From Terasakiella brassicae (GTDB lineage: Bacteria; Pseudomonadota; Alphaproteobacteria; Rhodospirillales; Terasakiellaceae): DNA of 64,000 nucleotides. The notes under the pieces were generated by a model. It did not search any database. It saw only the letters and a list, made by a program, of their open reading frames with translations, and was not told where the DNA came from. The position numbers and the translations under genes are program-made. The stretch covers positions 62,001 to 126,000 of the forward strand of contig NZ_BMHV01000004.1 of NCBI RefSeq assembly GCF_014641495.1, written 5' to 3'. Position 1 is the first letter of the stretch; the number at the start of each line of letters is the position of its first letter. Below are positions 34,712 to 43,210 of the stretch, piece by piece.

Positions 34712-36841
34712 TTAAATCTGGCCCAAGGTTTTAATTTTGGCTTTCGGGTGGACTTCACTTTGCGAGATCACAGCCGTTGCCGGGCGGAACCGTTCAATGA
34801 TGGAACGTACGTAAGGGCGGATTGCCGGGCTGGTGAGAAGGGCAGGCGTTTCCCCCATCATAGCTTGGCGTTCAAAGGTTTGGCGAATGGCGTTAATAAA
34901 TTCCTGCATTTTGCTAGGCGCCATGGAAAGCTGACGTTCGTCCCCGGACCCGACGAGGGATTCAAGGAAAATCTGTTCCCATTCCGGTGACAGGGTAATA
35001 AGCGTCAAAATCCCCTGATGGTTTGCCAGCATATCGCTGATTTGGCGACCAAGGCGGGAACGCACATGTTCGGTAATCATATTGATATTGCGGGTATATC
35101 CTGTGGCTTCGGAAATACCTTCCAAAATGGTTGGCAAATCGCGAATGGAAATTCGTTCGGTCAGCAGGTTCTGCAAGACGCGTTGTATGCCGCCGACACT
35201 CATGGAATTTGGAATGATATCTGCAATTAGTTTCTGGTGTTCTTTGTCCAGATCGTCCAACAGTTTTTGCGTTTCGGCATAGGACAAAAGTTCGGACATG
35301 TTGTCTTTGACCAATTCGGTCAAATGGGTGGTGATAACAGTGCCGGGCTCGACAACCGTATAACCGCGAAACAGGGCTTCTTCCCGATTGGTGGGATCTA
35401 CCCACATGGCAGGCAAGCCGAAAGTTGGTTCTTGTGTCGCCTCGCCGGGCAGGCTGATGTCTTCGCCGCGCGGGTCCATAATCATCAGGCTGGCGGGGCG
35501 AAGATCACCACGGCCAGCTTCAATTTCCTTGATGCGGATGACATAGTTGTTGGCCGGAAGCTGCATATTATCCTGAATACGGACCGAGGGCATGACAAAG
35601 CCCATTTCTTGGGCCAACTGGCGGCGCAAGGCTTTGATTTGATCGGTCAGGCGCTGCCCCGCTGCCCCGGCATTGACAAGAGAAAGCAAGCCATACCCCA
35701 ATTCCAGACGCATCATGTCGATCTTCATGGTTTCCGAGATCGGTTCTTCTGATGGGGCTGGAGGGGCTTTCGTATCGGCTTGTTGCTGTTTGAATAATTC
35801 GGCGGCTTCGGCCTTTTGCCGTTGGCTGACAATATAAGCCCCACCCCCGGTCAAAATCCCCAAAAGCATAAATGGCAACACGGGAATCCCCGGCATAGTC
35901 GCCATTGCAAACAGGATAACGGTGCTGACACCCAATGTTTTCGGATTGGCACCAAATTGGGCAATCAGGGCTTTGTCGGCGGTGCCTGCAACACCGGCCT
36001 TGGTTACAAGCAGACCGGCGGCAGTTGAAACAATCAGGGCCGGGATCTGGGAAACCAGACCATCGCCAACGGTCAGTCGGGTATAGCTGTCGGCGGCTTG
36101 TGCCATCTCAAGGTCTTTTTGTACAACCCCGATAATAATACCGCCGATAACGTTGATGAAGGTAATGAGAATACCGGCAATCGCATCGCCGCGCACGAAT
36201 TTGGAGGCACCATCCATCGCCCCGAAGAATGTGCTTTCGTCTTGCAGTTCCTGGCGGCGGGCTTTGGCTTGGTCTTCGTCAATCAGGCCGGTGGACAAGT
36301 CGGCGTCAATCGCCATTTGCTTACCGGGCATGGCATCCAGTGTGAAACGCGCGGTAACTTCAGCAATTCGACCGGAACCTTTGGTAATAACAATGAAGTT
36401 TACGATGACCAAAATCGAGAAAACAATAATCCCGATGACGAAATTCCCGCCCATGATAAAGCCGCCGAAGGCTTCGATCACCGCACCGGCTGCCGCCGTT
36501 CCTTCATGCCCATCGGTCAGAATCAACCGGGTGGAGGCAAGGTTCAAGGCCAGTCGGATCATGGTTGCAATCAGCAAAACGGTTGGAAAGGCGCTGAATT
36601 CAAGCGGTTTTTCCAGAAAAATAACCGTCATCATAATCATAACGGAGAATGTAAAACTAAAGGCGAGCGAAATATCCAGCAGCCAACTGGGCATCGGGAA
36701 AATCAGGACAACCAAGATGGTTGCAATCCCGACAGCCATACCATAATCGCCATTCAAGAAAGCATTTTTTGCCTTCCCGAAAAAGGCATTGAAGGCGTCT
36801 CCGCCTGCCTCTGGTTGACCGGTGTTGCTGGGTTCTGCCAT
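34712..36841 (-). CDS. flhA: flagellar export gate protein FlhA
   Basis: 709 residues, full length. The N-terminal half has eight membrane helices (IATILVVLIFPMPSWLLDISL, VMIMMTVIFLEKPLEF) and the conserved cytoplasmic loop with ATRLILTDG-type and ARFTLDAMPGKQMAIDADLSTGLI motifs (FHIPEP region). The C-terminal half, from about residue 350, is the docking ring for substrates and chaperones. Inner-membrane component of the flagellar type III secretion gate. Last gene of the fliF-fliG-fliH-fliN-motA-flbD-flhA operon; start 16 bases after flbD. Confidence 0.96.
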   Translation of the reverse strand: MAEPSNTGQPEAGGDAFNAFFGKAKNAFLNGDYGMAVGIATILVVLIFPMPSWLLDISLAFSFTFSVMIMMTVIFLEKPLEFSAFPTVLLIATMIRLALNLASTRLILTDGHEGTAAAGAVIEAFGGFIMGGNFVIGIIVFSILVIVNFIVITKGSGRIAEVTARFTLDAMPGKQMAIDADLSTGLIDEDQAKARRQELQDESTFFGAMDGASKFVRGDAIAGILITFINVIGGIIIGVVQKDLEMAQAADSYTRLTVGDGLVSQIPALIVSTAAGLLVTKAGVAGTADKALIAQFGANPKTLGVSTVILFAMATMPGIPVLPFMLLGILTGGGAYIVSQRQKAEAAELFKQQQADTKAPPAPSEEPISETMKIDMMRLELGYGLLSLVNAGAAGQRLTDQIKALRRQLAQEMGFVMPSVRIQDNMQLPANNYVIRIKEIEAGRGDLRPASLMIMDPRGEDISLPGEATQEPTFGLPAMWVDPTNREEALFRGYTVVEPGTVITTHLTELVKDNMSELLSYAETQKLLDDLDKEHQKLIADIIPNSMSVGGIQRVLQNLLTERISIRDLPTILEGISEATGYTRNINMITEHVRSRLGRQISDMLANHQGILTLITLSPEWEQIFLESLVGSGDERQLSMAPSKMQEFINAIRQTFERQAMMGETPALLTSPAIRPYVRSIIERFRPATAVISQSEVHPKAKIKTLGQI

Positions 36842-36857
36842 AAAACGCTACCTTGTT

Positions 36858-38192
36858 TTAACCATTGCCGCCGGCAGCGGGAACGTTGAAACCTTCGTCC
36901 CCGTATAGCTTCAGCTTGTTGCGCAATGTGCGGATGGAAATACCCAGAACATTGGCGGCATGCGTCCGGTTGCCAAGGCAATGATCCAATGTGGCAATAA
37001 TCAGTTTACGTTCCATATCTGCAACGGTTTGACCGACAAAATCCCCCGGATTACCCGTGGCTTGGCCTGTGTCGGCGCTGGGTTGTGCGCTGGGACTGCC
37101 GCTTAACATAATGGCTTCTTCGCCGATTTCAGTGGGACCGGCAATCAGAACGGCGCGGTGCATGGTGTTTTCCAATTCGCGCACGTTCCCGGGCCAACTG
37201 TGGCGCAGTAATTTATTCAGTGCAGTCGGCGATAGAGGCCGTTCTGCCATGTCATTGGCTTTTGCATATTTTTTGATAAAGTGATCGGCAAGAATTTCCA
37301 CGTCTTTGGGACGTTCTTTCAAAGACGGTAATTGCAGATTAACCACATTCAGACGGAAATATAAATCTTCGCGGAATTCACCTTTGGCAACGGACTGTTC
37401 CATATTGCGGTTGGATGTTGCCAAAACACGGACATTGACGGGAACAGGTTTTTTACCCCCGACACGATCAATTTCACGTTCCTGTAAAATTCGCAGTAAT
37501 TTGGCCTGAAGACGGGGATCCATTTCTGAAATCTCGTCCAGCAGGATGGTGCCGTTGTTGGCTTCTTCAAATTTGCCGATCCGGCGCGCCACGGCACCTG
37601 TGAAGGCACCCTTTTCATGGCCGAATAATTCTGATTCCAGAAGGTTTTCCGGGATAGCCGCGCAATTGACAGCAATAAAGGGACCATCCTTGCGCCGGGA
37701 ATTGCGATGGATGAAACGGGCCATAATCTCCTTACCCGTACCGGATTGCCCCGTGATCAGAACGCTGGCATCTGAAGGCGCGATTTGTTTGGCAAGGCGC
37801 ACCACATCGTCCATGATCGGATCGTGATAGATCATGGCATGGCTTTCTTCTGCCACCGCGCTTAAGACAGCGCCAATCAATTCCGCATCCGGGGGCAGGG
37901 GCAGGTATTCCTGTGCGCCTGCGCGAATGGCGCGTACGGCGGCTTTTGCATCGGTGGCAACACCACAGGCCACCACGGGCGTGTTGATGCGTTCGCCATT
38001 CAGGTTGCTGATGAATGTTTCAATATCAAGCTGGATATCCACCAGCACAAGGTCGATCCCCTTGCCTTGGCGCAAGGTGTCCAAACCTTCGTTGATGTTA
38101 TCGGTGTGAATGACTTTTGCGCCGCGCTTCACTGCGATTTGGCTGGCAGCGCCGACTTGTCCATTCAATGTACCGACAATCAAAATCTTCAT
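36858..38192 (-). CDS. flbD: sigma-54-dependent flagellar regulator FlbD
   Basis: 444 residues. N-terminal receiver-like domain (1-115) that lacks the usual Asp pair after the first strand ([14 protein letters not shown]) and has Leu instead of the conserved Lys (YLPLPP), though Asp remains in LVLVDIQLD; so it is probably not phosphorylated normally. Central AAA+ domain (about 125-355) with Walker A GQSGTGKE, the sigma-54 contact GAFTGA and Walker B ILLDEI. C-terminal Fis-type HTH ([31 protein letters not shown]). FlbD couples assembly of the basal body to transcription of late flagellar genes in Alphaproteobacteria. Confidence 0.95.
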   Translation of the reverse strand: MKILIVGTLNGQVGAASQIAVKRGAKVIHTDNINEGLDTLRQGKGIDLVLVDIQLDIETFISNLNGERINTPVVACGVATDAKAAVRAIRAGAQEYLPLPPDAELIGAVLSAVAEESHAMIYHDPIMDDVVRLAKQIAPSDASVLITGQSGTGKEIMARFIHRNSRRKDGPFIAVNCAAIPENLLESELFGHEKGAFTGAVARRIGKFEEANNGTILLDEISEMDPRLQAKLLRILQEREIDRVGGKKPVPVNVRVLATSNRNMEQSVAKGEFREDLYFRLNVVNLQLPSLKERPKDVEILADHFIKKYAKANDMAERPLSPTALNKLLRHSWPGNVRELENTMHRAVLIAGPTEIGEEAIMLSGSPSAQPSADTGQATGNPGDFVGQTVADMERKLIIATLDHCLGNRTHAANVLGISIRTLRNKLKLYGDEGFNVPAAGGNG

Positions 38193-38219
38193 CTGGTTTA
38201 GGCCTCTTTAATATCTGCG

Positions 38220-39026
38220 TTAATCGAAATATTGAACGCGACGGTTCGGTGGCAGAATACTGTTGAGCATCATCTCCAGACGGCGTGGGTTTTCCTGACG
38301 TCCGATGGATGCTGTGGCGAGAATATAGAGCTGGTTAATCAGCAATTCATCGTCGGAATTTCGCTCCAGTTTTGCCGCCAGCGGCATAAGTACCATGTTT
38401 GACAGGACCGCACCATAGAAGGTTGTCAATAAAGCAACAGCCATCGACGGACCAATGGTACTGGGATCATCGAGATTGCCGAGCATTTGAACCAGACCAA
38501 TCAAAGTTCCGATCAATCCCATTGCGGGGGCGAATTCGGCAGCCTTGCGTAAAATGTTCGCCCCTTTGTAGTGGCGTCCGGCCATGGCTTCCAATTCGCC
38601 GATCATCATATTTTCGACTTCGTCTGCCGGGGTGCCGTCGACAACCAGCGACAATCCCTTGTAAAAAAATTCTTCGCGCCGGATATCGTCAAGAACGCCC
38701 TGCAATTGTAAAACACCTTGTTTGCGGGCAATCTCGGCAATGCGTATGGTTTGAACGGCGACCGTGCTGGCATTTTGATTTTTATAGAGAACGGTTTTGA
38801 AGATCAATTGACCGGCCCGCAACATTTCGCCCAGTGAAAAACAAACCGTGGTGACACCGATGGTTCCCCCGATCACAATCAAAACCGAAGGGGGATTGAA
38901 AAAGGATTCCGGTGATCCACCCAAGACAATAGCCGCGCCAACCAAGGCAAAGGCCACAATCAGGCCAATGATGGTTGCGCTATCTAAAGAGGCTTTGCCG
39001 CCGCCGATACCTTCGCCTTCGCTCAT
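38220..39026 (-). CDS. motA: flagellar motor stator protein MotA/PomA
   Basis: 268 residues, four membrane helices: ATIIGLIVAFALVGAAIVLGG, SVLIVIGGTIGVTTVCFSL, then a long cytoplasmic loop (about 75-165) with the charged residues that touch FliG (RIAEIARKQG, DDIRREEF), then FAPAMGLIGTLIGLVQML and MAVALLTTFYGAVLSNMVLMPLA. The proton- or sodium-selectivity cannot be told from MotA alone; the ~260-residue size and sequence are of the PomA-like branch. Its partner motB is not in the window. It lies in the middle of the basal-body operon, before flbD. Confidence 0.93.
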   Translation of the reverse strand: MSEGEGIGGGKASLDSATIIGLIVAFALVGAAIVLGGSPESFFNPPSVLIVIGGTIGVTTVCFSLGEMLRAGQLIFKTVLYKNQNASTVAVQTIRIAEIARKQGVLQLQGVLDDIRREEFFYKGLSLVVDGTPADEVENMMIGELEAMAGRHYKGANILRKAAEFAPAMGLIGTLIGLVQMLGNLDDPSTIGPSMAVALLTTFYGAVLSNMVLMPLAAKLERNSDDELLINQLYILATASIGRQENPRRLEMMLNSILPPNRRVQYFD

Positions 39027-39037
39027 GTTTCCTGCAC

Positions 39038-39412
39038 TCAGCTCCGGTCTGATTTGATAATCTCTGTCATGGTGACGCCGAGGCGTTCTTCAACCACGAC
39101 GACTTCGCCGCGTGCGACAAGTCGGTTGTTGACATAGATGTCAATCGCTTCCCCCACCTTGCGGTCAAGTTCGACAACTGCGCCACGTCCCAGTTTTAAA
39201 AGGTCGCTCACGGGCATCGTTGCCTTGCCCAGAACGGCAGATACACGCACCGGGATATCGTAAACGGCTTCCAGTTCGCGCGCACTGGTCGGTAAATCCT
39301 GAACAGGTGTGCCCATGCTGGGGCCGGAGTGTCCCATCTGGCTTTCCGGGGCCATCGGGCCTTCCATATTGTCCAGATTGTTGAGTTCCAAGTTGTTGTC
39401 TTCGTCAGCCAT
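39038..39412 (-). CDS. fliN: flagellar motor switch protein FliN
   Basis: 124 residues. An acidic N-terminal tail, then the C-terminal SpoA domain: YDIPVRVSAVLGKATMPVSDLLKLGRGAVVELDRKVGEAIDIYVNNRLVARGEVVVVEERLGVTMTEII, very typical of FliN. C-ring component of the rotor. The stop is 12 bases before motA and the start overlaps the fliH end by 8 bases. Confidence 0.95.
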   Translation of the reverse strand: MADEDNNLELNNLDNMEGPMAPESQMGHSGPSMGTPVQDLPTSARELEAVYDIPVRVSAVLGKATMPVSDLLKLGRGAVVELDRKVGEAIDIYVNNRLVARGEVVVVEERLGVTMTEIIKSDRS

Positions 39413-40229
39413 CGAATGATGTCTCCTCTATTCCGGTCTGATTTTCTGACCGGTTTTCGGCCGATACATCTTGTGCGTTTGACAAGGGTGCATCTGCCTG
39501 ATTATGAGTTTCGCCCTGATTGGTGCCTTGCGTCAAGTTTCGTTCTACAATTTCGTCAATTAGTTGCCACATATTTTCGATGTTGCGTTCTGCGCCGCCT
39601 TCTGCCCATTCAATACGGCAGTCACCGGGCAGGATATCATCATGTGCCATCGTGACAATCCGTCCGTCAAACCCCAGTTCATCGGCAATTTTAACCAGTT
39701 TGTCGTGCAAGTCTTCACGCAATGATTCGTGTACCTTAACAATGATACGCGGTTCAGCACGCAAAGGTTCCAGACATTTGGAAACCACGTTGAGAATTTC
39801 GTCCAGCCCATGTTTTTCCGCATAGGCGGGAATGATTTTTTTCGTAACCGCATTGGCAACGGATAAGGCGTGGGCTTCGTGATCTTCCTGACTTTTGCTA
39901 TGGGCTGCAAACACAGCCGGGATGGTCTGTGCCATTTGCGTCAGTGCGGTTGCGATCATGCGTTCGAACTGGGCGTTGGCCTCTTCCAGTCCGGCGGCTT
40001 TGCCTTCATCAAATGCGGTTTGTTGGGCGGCGAGGACTTCTTCTTCGCTGAAGGTGGGCGGGGGCGGGGCCTCGACCTCTTCGTCGTCGTCGCCTTCGTC
40101 CTGCTCGCGCTCCCGGTGATGATGGGGGGCTTCGTCGTCGTCGTCAAAGGCGTAGCTGTGATCGGCCTCCGGGTCGTAATCCGGGTCGAAGTTTCGGTTT
40201 TCGAACATGTATCTTTTGACGGTACTCAT
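39405..40229 (-). CDS. fliH: flagellar assembly protein FliH
   Basis: 274 residues. A highly acidic, His- and Pro-containing N terminus (residues ~20-60: YAFDDDDEAPHHH, DDDEEVEAPPPP), then an Ala/Glu-rich helix with GKAAGLEEANAQFERM, then a domain resembling the FliH C terminus (VKVHESLREDLHDKL, RIVTMAHDDILPGDCRIEWAEGG). FliH is the stator-like regulator of FliI ATPase. The acidic tail is longer than usual. fliN overlaps the 3' end. Confidence 0.92.
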   Translation of the reverse strand: MSTVKRYMFENRNFDPDYDPEADHSYAFDDDDEAPHHHREREQDEGDDDEEVEAPPPPTFSEEEVLAAQQTAFDEGKAAGLEEANAQFERMIATALTQMAQTIPAVFAAHSKSQEDHEAHALSVANAVTKKIIPAYAEKHGLDEILNVVSKCLEPLRAEPRIIVKVHESLREDLHDKLVKIADELGFDGRIVTMAHDDILPGDCRIEWAEGGAERNIENMWQLIDEIVERNLTQGTNQGETHNQADAPLSNAQDVSAENRSENQTGIEETSFDG

Positions 40230-40247
40230 AAGTTACATATACTCCAA

Positions 40248-41267
40248 TTAGAAGACGAGTTCGTCTTCTTCGCCCGGTTGAGAAATATTGATTTCACCTG
40301 CATCGGCCAATTGTTTGGCGACGACAACGATTTCGGCTTGTGCTTCGTCCACATCGCGCAGACGAACCGGCCCCATTGCTTCCATGTCTTCGCGCATCAT
40401 CTTGGCGGCCCGTTCGGACATATTTTTGAAGAACAGTTCCTTGACCTCTTCGGAACCGCCCTTCAATGCCATTGCCAGTTTGTCTTTTTCGGCCTGACGC
40501 AGCAGGATTTGAATCCCGGATTGATCCACACGCACCAGATCGTCGAAAGTGAACATAAGGGCTTTGATGCGTTCGGCAGACTCGCGGTTGCGTTCTTCCA
40601 AGGCGGTAATAAAGCGGTTTTCGGTGTTGCGATCCAAATTGTTGAAGATATCGGCCATCAATTCGTGACTGTCGCGGCGTTGGGTCCGTGCCAGGTTGGA
40701 CATAAATTCGGAACGCAGGGTTTTTTCCACCCCGTCCAGAACTTCTTTCTGGACAGCTTCCATACGCAGCAGGCGCATGATGACTTCCATCGCATAGTTT
40801 TCGGGCAATAAAGACAGAACACGTGCCGCATGATCCGGTTTGATTTTCGAGAGAACAACCGCAACCGTTTGCGGATATTCGTTTTTGAAATAGTTGGCAA
40901 GGACGGCTTCGTGAACGTTGCCGAGTTTGTCCCACATGGTGCGCCCGGCCGGGCCGCGAATTTCTTCCATAATGGCGGAAACGCGGTCTTTGGGCAGGGC
41001 GTTTTTCAGCAAGCGTTCCGTACTGTCAAACGTCCCGACAAGGGATCCGGCGGAAGACAGTTGATCGGCAAATTCAACGAACAGACGTTCAATAACCGTG
41101 GAACTGACGGAACCCAGCGAGGCCATGATTTGGGAAAGCTCGCGGATTTCTTCATCATCCATCATTTCAAACAGCCGACCGGAATGTTCATCCCCCAGCG
41201 ACAGCATGAAAATGGCAGCTTTCTCCTGTCCTGTTAAACTGCGGTAATCGTCTTTTACGCGTGCCAT
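40248..41267 (-). CDS. fliG: flagellar motor switch protein FliG
   Basis: 339 residues, the usual length. N-terminal, middle and C-terminal armadillo-like domains; [26 protein letters not shown] at the start, [27 protein letters not shown] (EHPQ-type motif) in the middle domain, and [32 protein letters not shown] with torque residues at the C terminus. It couples to MotA in the stator. Transcribed between fliF and fliH with 12 and 18 base gaps. Confidence 0.96.
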   Translation of the reverse strand: MARVKDDYRSLTGQEKAAIFMLSLGDEHSGRLFEMMDDEEIRELSQIMASLGSVSSTVIERLFVEFADQLSSAGSLVGTFDSTERLLKNALPKDRVSAIMEEIRGPAGRTMWDKLGNVHEAVLANYFKNEYPQTVAVVLSKIKPDHAARVLSLLPENYAMEVIMRLLRMEAVQKEVLDGVEKTLRSEFMSNLARTQRRDSHELMADIFNNLDRNTENRFITALEERNRESAERIKALMFTFDDLVRVDQSGIQILLRQAEKDKLAMALKGGSEEVKELFFKNMSERAAKMMREDMEAMGPVRLRDVDEAQAEIVVVAKQLADAGEINISQPGEEDELVF

Positions 41268-41279
41268 CGTATCCTACCC

Positions 41280-42911
41280 TTAGCCTTCCTGATACATCCA
41301 GTTGCGAATAATGGCGAGTGCTTCCTCCGGGTGTTTTTCGACGATTTCGCCGACTTTCTTGACGGAGGACGCTTTCACGCGGCCTTCTACCCGGTCAATA
41401 TCGATAAGCTCCTCGAAACTGTCATCTTCATCAGCCACGGTATCGGATGGAACCGGAACACCACCCGGACCAGCCAAAGCTTCCTGTTCGGCTTCTGCCA
41501 AGGCAGCGGCCTCGGCGGCGGCTTGTTGTTCGAACACACGTTTGATAAGCGGGCGAACCACCAAAAGGATGACCAGCAAGGCAACAAGACCAAGGACAAC
41601 CATCTCGGCGTAGTGCATGAGTTCTTCTTTGGTGAAAATCCAGAAGACAATTTCAGGTGCATCGTCAATGGCCTCAACGGAGGCAAAGCGCATGTTGATG
41701 ACATCAACCTGATCGCGGTCCTGCGTAAAACCAATCGCGCTTTTTACCAAAGTTGAAATTTGATCCATTTCTTCCTGGCTGCGCGGCTCATAAGTCACCG
41801 TTCCATCTTGTCCGGGGGTGTAAATACCATCAACCAGAACGGCAACGGACAAACGATTGACAACAGCGGTTTCACGAACCCGGTTAATGATTTTTTTAGA
41901 GATTTCGTAGTTGACGGTTTCCTGTGTCCGGCTGGCACTGGACCCGGCGGTTGCACCGCTGCCACCATCTTGTGCATCCGGCAGGTTGTTGCCAACCGTC
42001 ACGGACATATCATTTTCGCTTTCGTTGCTTTGCTCGTTTTCTTCCATTGTGGAACTGGAACGAACCACCTGACCTTCGGGGTCATATTCTTCTTCGACTG
42101 AGGTCTCGCGGGAGAAATCCATATCGGCATAAACTTCGGCGCGCACTTTACCAAAACCGACGGTGCGTTCCAGCAATCCCTCGATGCGGCGCGCAATGGC
42201 TTCCTGTTTTTGCAGACGCTGGTTTTCGATTTCCTGTGCCTTGTCGGCATTACCGGGTTGTTCGAAACCACGGGCAAGCAATGTGCCTTTGTCATCGACA
42301 ATGGAAATGCGTTCAGGCTTTAGGTCCGGTACGGCTGAGGCGACCAAATGTTGAACGGCCGTGATCTGTTCTTTGCTTAAGCGTTCCGCATTGTTCATTT
42401 TTAGAATGACGGAGGCACTGGGCTGCTGGCGTTCCCGCGAAAATAATTCACGACGCGGCAAAACCAGATGGACCCGGGCGGCTTTTACGTTGTTGATGGA
42501 ACGGATGGTTCGGGCAAGCTCGCCTTCCAATGCGCGGACCAGATTGACATTCTGTTGAAAGTTGGTGGAACCGACACTATCGGTGCCGTCAAAAACTTCA
42601 TATCCGACAGACCCACCGGTGGGGAGGCCGTTTTCAGCGATTTTAAGACGCATGGGGCCGACTTTGTCGGAGGATACAAAAATCTCCGCCCCTTCTTTTG
42701 CGATGTCGTAAGCAACTTGTTCACGCGCCAGGATCGCGACGATTTGTTGTGAGTCATCTGTATTCAGGTTGGAATAAAGCAATTCCATTTGCGGTGTACT
42801 CAAACGGGTCATCAAATAAATGAAAAAGGCAACCAGAGCCAATATGACACCACCGACGACAGCCAGTCGCTGTGGTCCGAGATTTTTTAATGTGTCTACA
42901 AAACCGCTCAC
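41280..42911 (-). CDS. fliF: flagellar MS-ring protein FliF
   Basis: 543 residues. N-terminal membrane helix (RLAVVGGVILALVAFFIYLMTRL), periplasmic ring-building motifs with GLPTGGSVGYEVFDGTDSVG and VLPRRELFSRERQQPSASV, a Gly/Ser/Thr-rich central section, second membrane helix (MVVLGLVALLVILLVVRPLI) and a C-terminal FliG-binding tail (IVEKHPEEALAIIRNWMYQEG). The start codon is GTG (42909-42911) with AGGAA 8 bases upstream. First gene of the large minus-strand basal-body operon. Confidence 0.96.
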   Translation of the reverse strand: MSGFVDTLKNLGPQRLAVVGGVILALVAFFIYLMTRLSTPQMELLYSNLNTDDSQQIVAILAREQVAYDIAKEGAEIFVSSDKVGPMRLKIAENGLPTGGSVGYEVFDGTDSVGSTNFQQNVNLVRALEGELARTIRSINNVKAARVHLVLPRRELFSRERQQPSASVILKMNNAERLSKEQITAVQHLVASAVPDLKPERISIVDDKGTLLARGFEQPGNADKAQEIENQRLQKQEAIARRIEGLLERTVGFGKVRAEVYADMDFSRETSVEEEYDPEGQVVRSSSTMEENEQSNESENDMSVTVGNNLPDAQDGGSGATAGSSASRTQETVNYEISKKIINRVRETAVVNRLSVAVLVDGIYTPGQDGTVTYEPRSQEEMDQISTLVKSAIGFTQDRDQVDVINMRFASVEAIDDAPEIVFWIFTKEELMHYAEMVVLGLVALLVILLVVRPLIKRVFEQQAAAEAAALAEAEQEALAGPGGVPVPSDTVADEDDSFEELIDIDRVEGRVKASSVKKVGEIVEKHPEEALAIIRNWMYQEG

Positions 42912-43010
42912 TTGATGCGTTCCTTCCGATGTACCTGTTTAAGTCTGTTACATAGTCCGCAGGTACGACCCGCGTATGATGCTACATATTAGAATCTAAC
43001 GCGATTACCC

Positions 43011-43025
43011 TAAACAAGAGGTTAA
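43011..43025 (-). promoter_or_regulatory. imperfect CtrA box upstream of fliF
   Basis: On the minus strand: TTAA, then CCTCTTG, then TTTA, one mismatch from TTAA-N7-TTAA, about 100 bases upstream of the fliF start. It adjoins the palindrome GGTTAATAACC. One half-site is imperfect, so this is only a candidate for CtrA control of the basal-body operon. Confidence 0.35.
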
Positions 43026-43122
43026 TAACCCGGCAATTTTTGCCCATTGGATTCTTTAACCGACTCAGCTTCTCTAAAATGGCCTTAAAAGCTCAATGAT
43101 TCTAGTGTTTTTTTGCCTCGGT

Positions 43123-43157
43123 AAAAGAAAAATGCCCCGGCGCAAAAACACCGGGGC
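43123..43157 (-). terminator. terminator after flgE
   Basis: On the minus strand GCCCCGG, a 10-base loop and CCGGGGC (43151-43157 with 43134-43140), followed by ATTTTTCTTTT. It ends the fliK-flgD-flgE transcript 54 bases after the flgE stop. Confidence 0.88.
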
Positions 43158-43210
43158 CAAGTCTTAAAGAGAACCGATAAAAATCGGAGATTGTCAAGAG
43201 TGAGACGGGC

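Noticed and set aside
34607-34990. 127-residue plus-strand open frame at the end of flhA
   Set aside because: Mostly antisense to conserved flhA codons, no ribosome binding site, no family-like pattern.
43030-43060. Sigma-54-like TGGGCA...TTGCC upstream of fliF
   Set aside because: Spacing between GG and GC is one or more bases short of the required ten; not a valid -24/-12 element.
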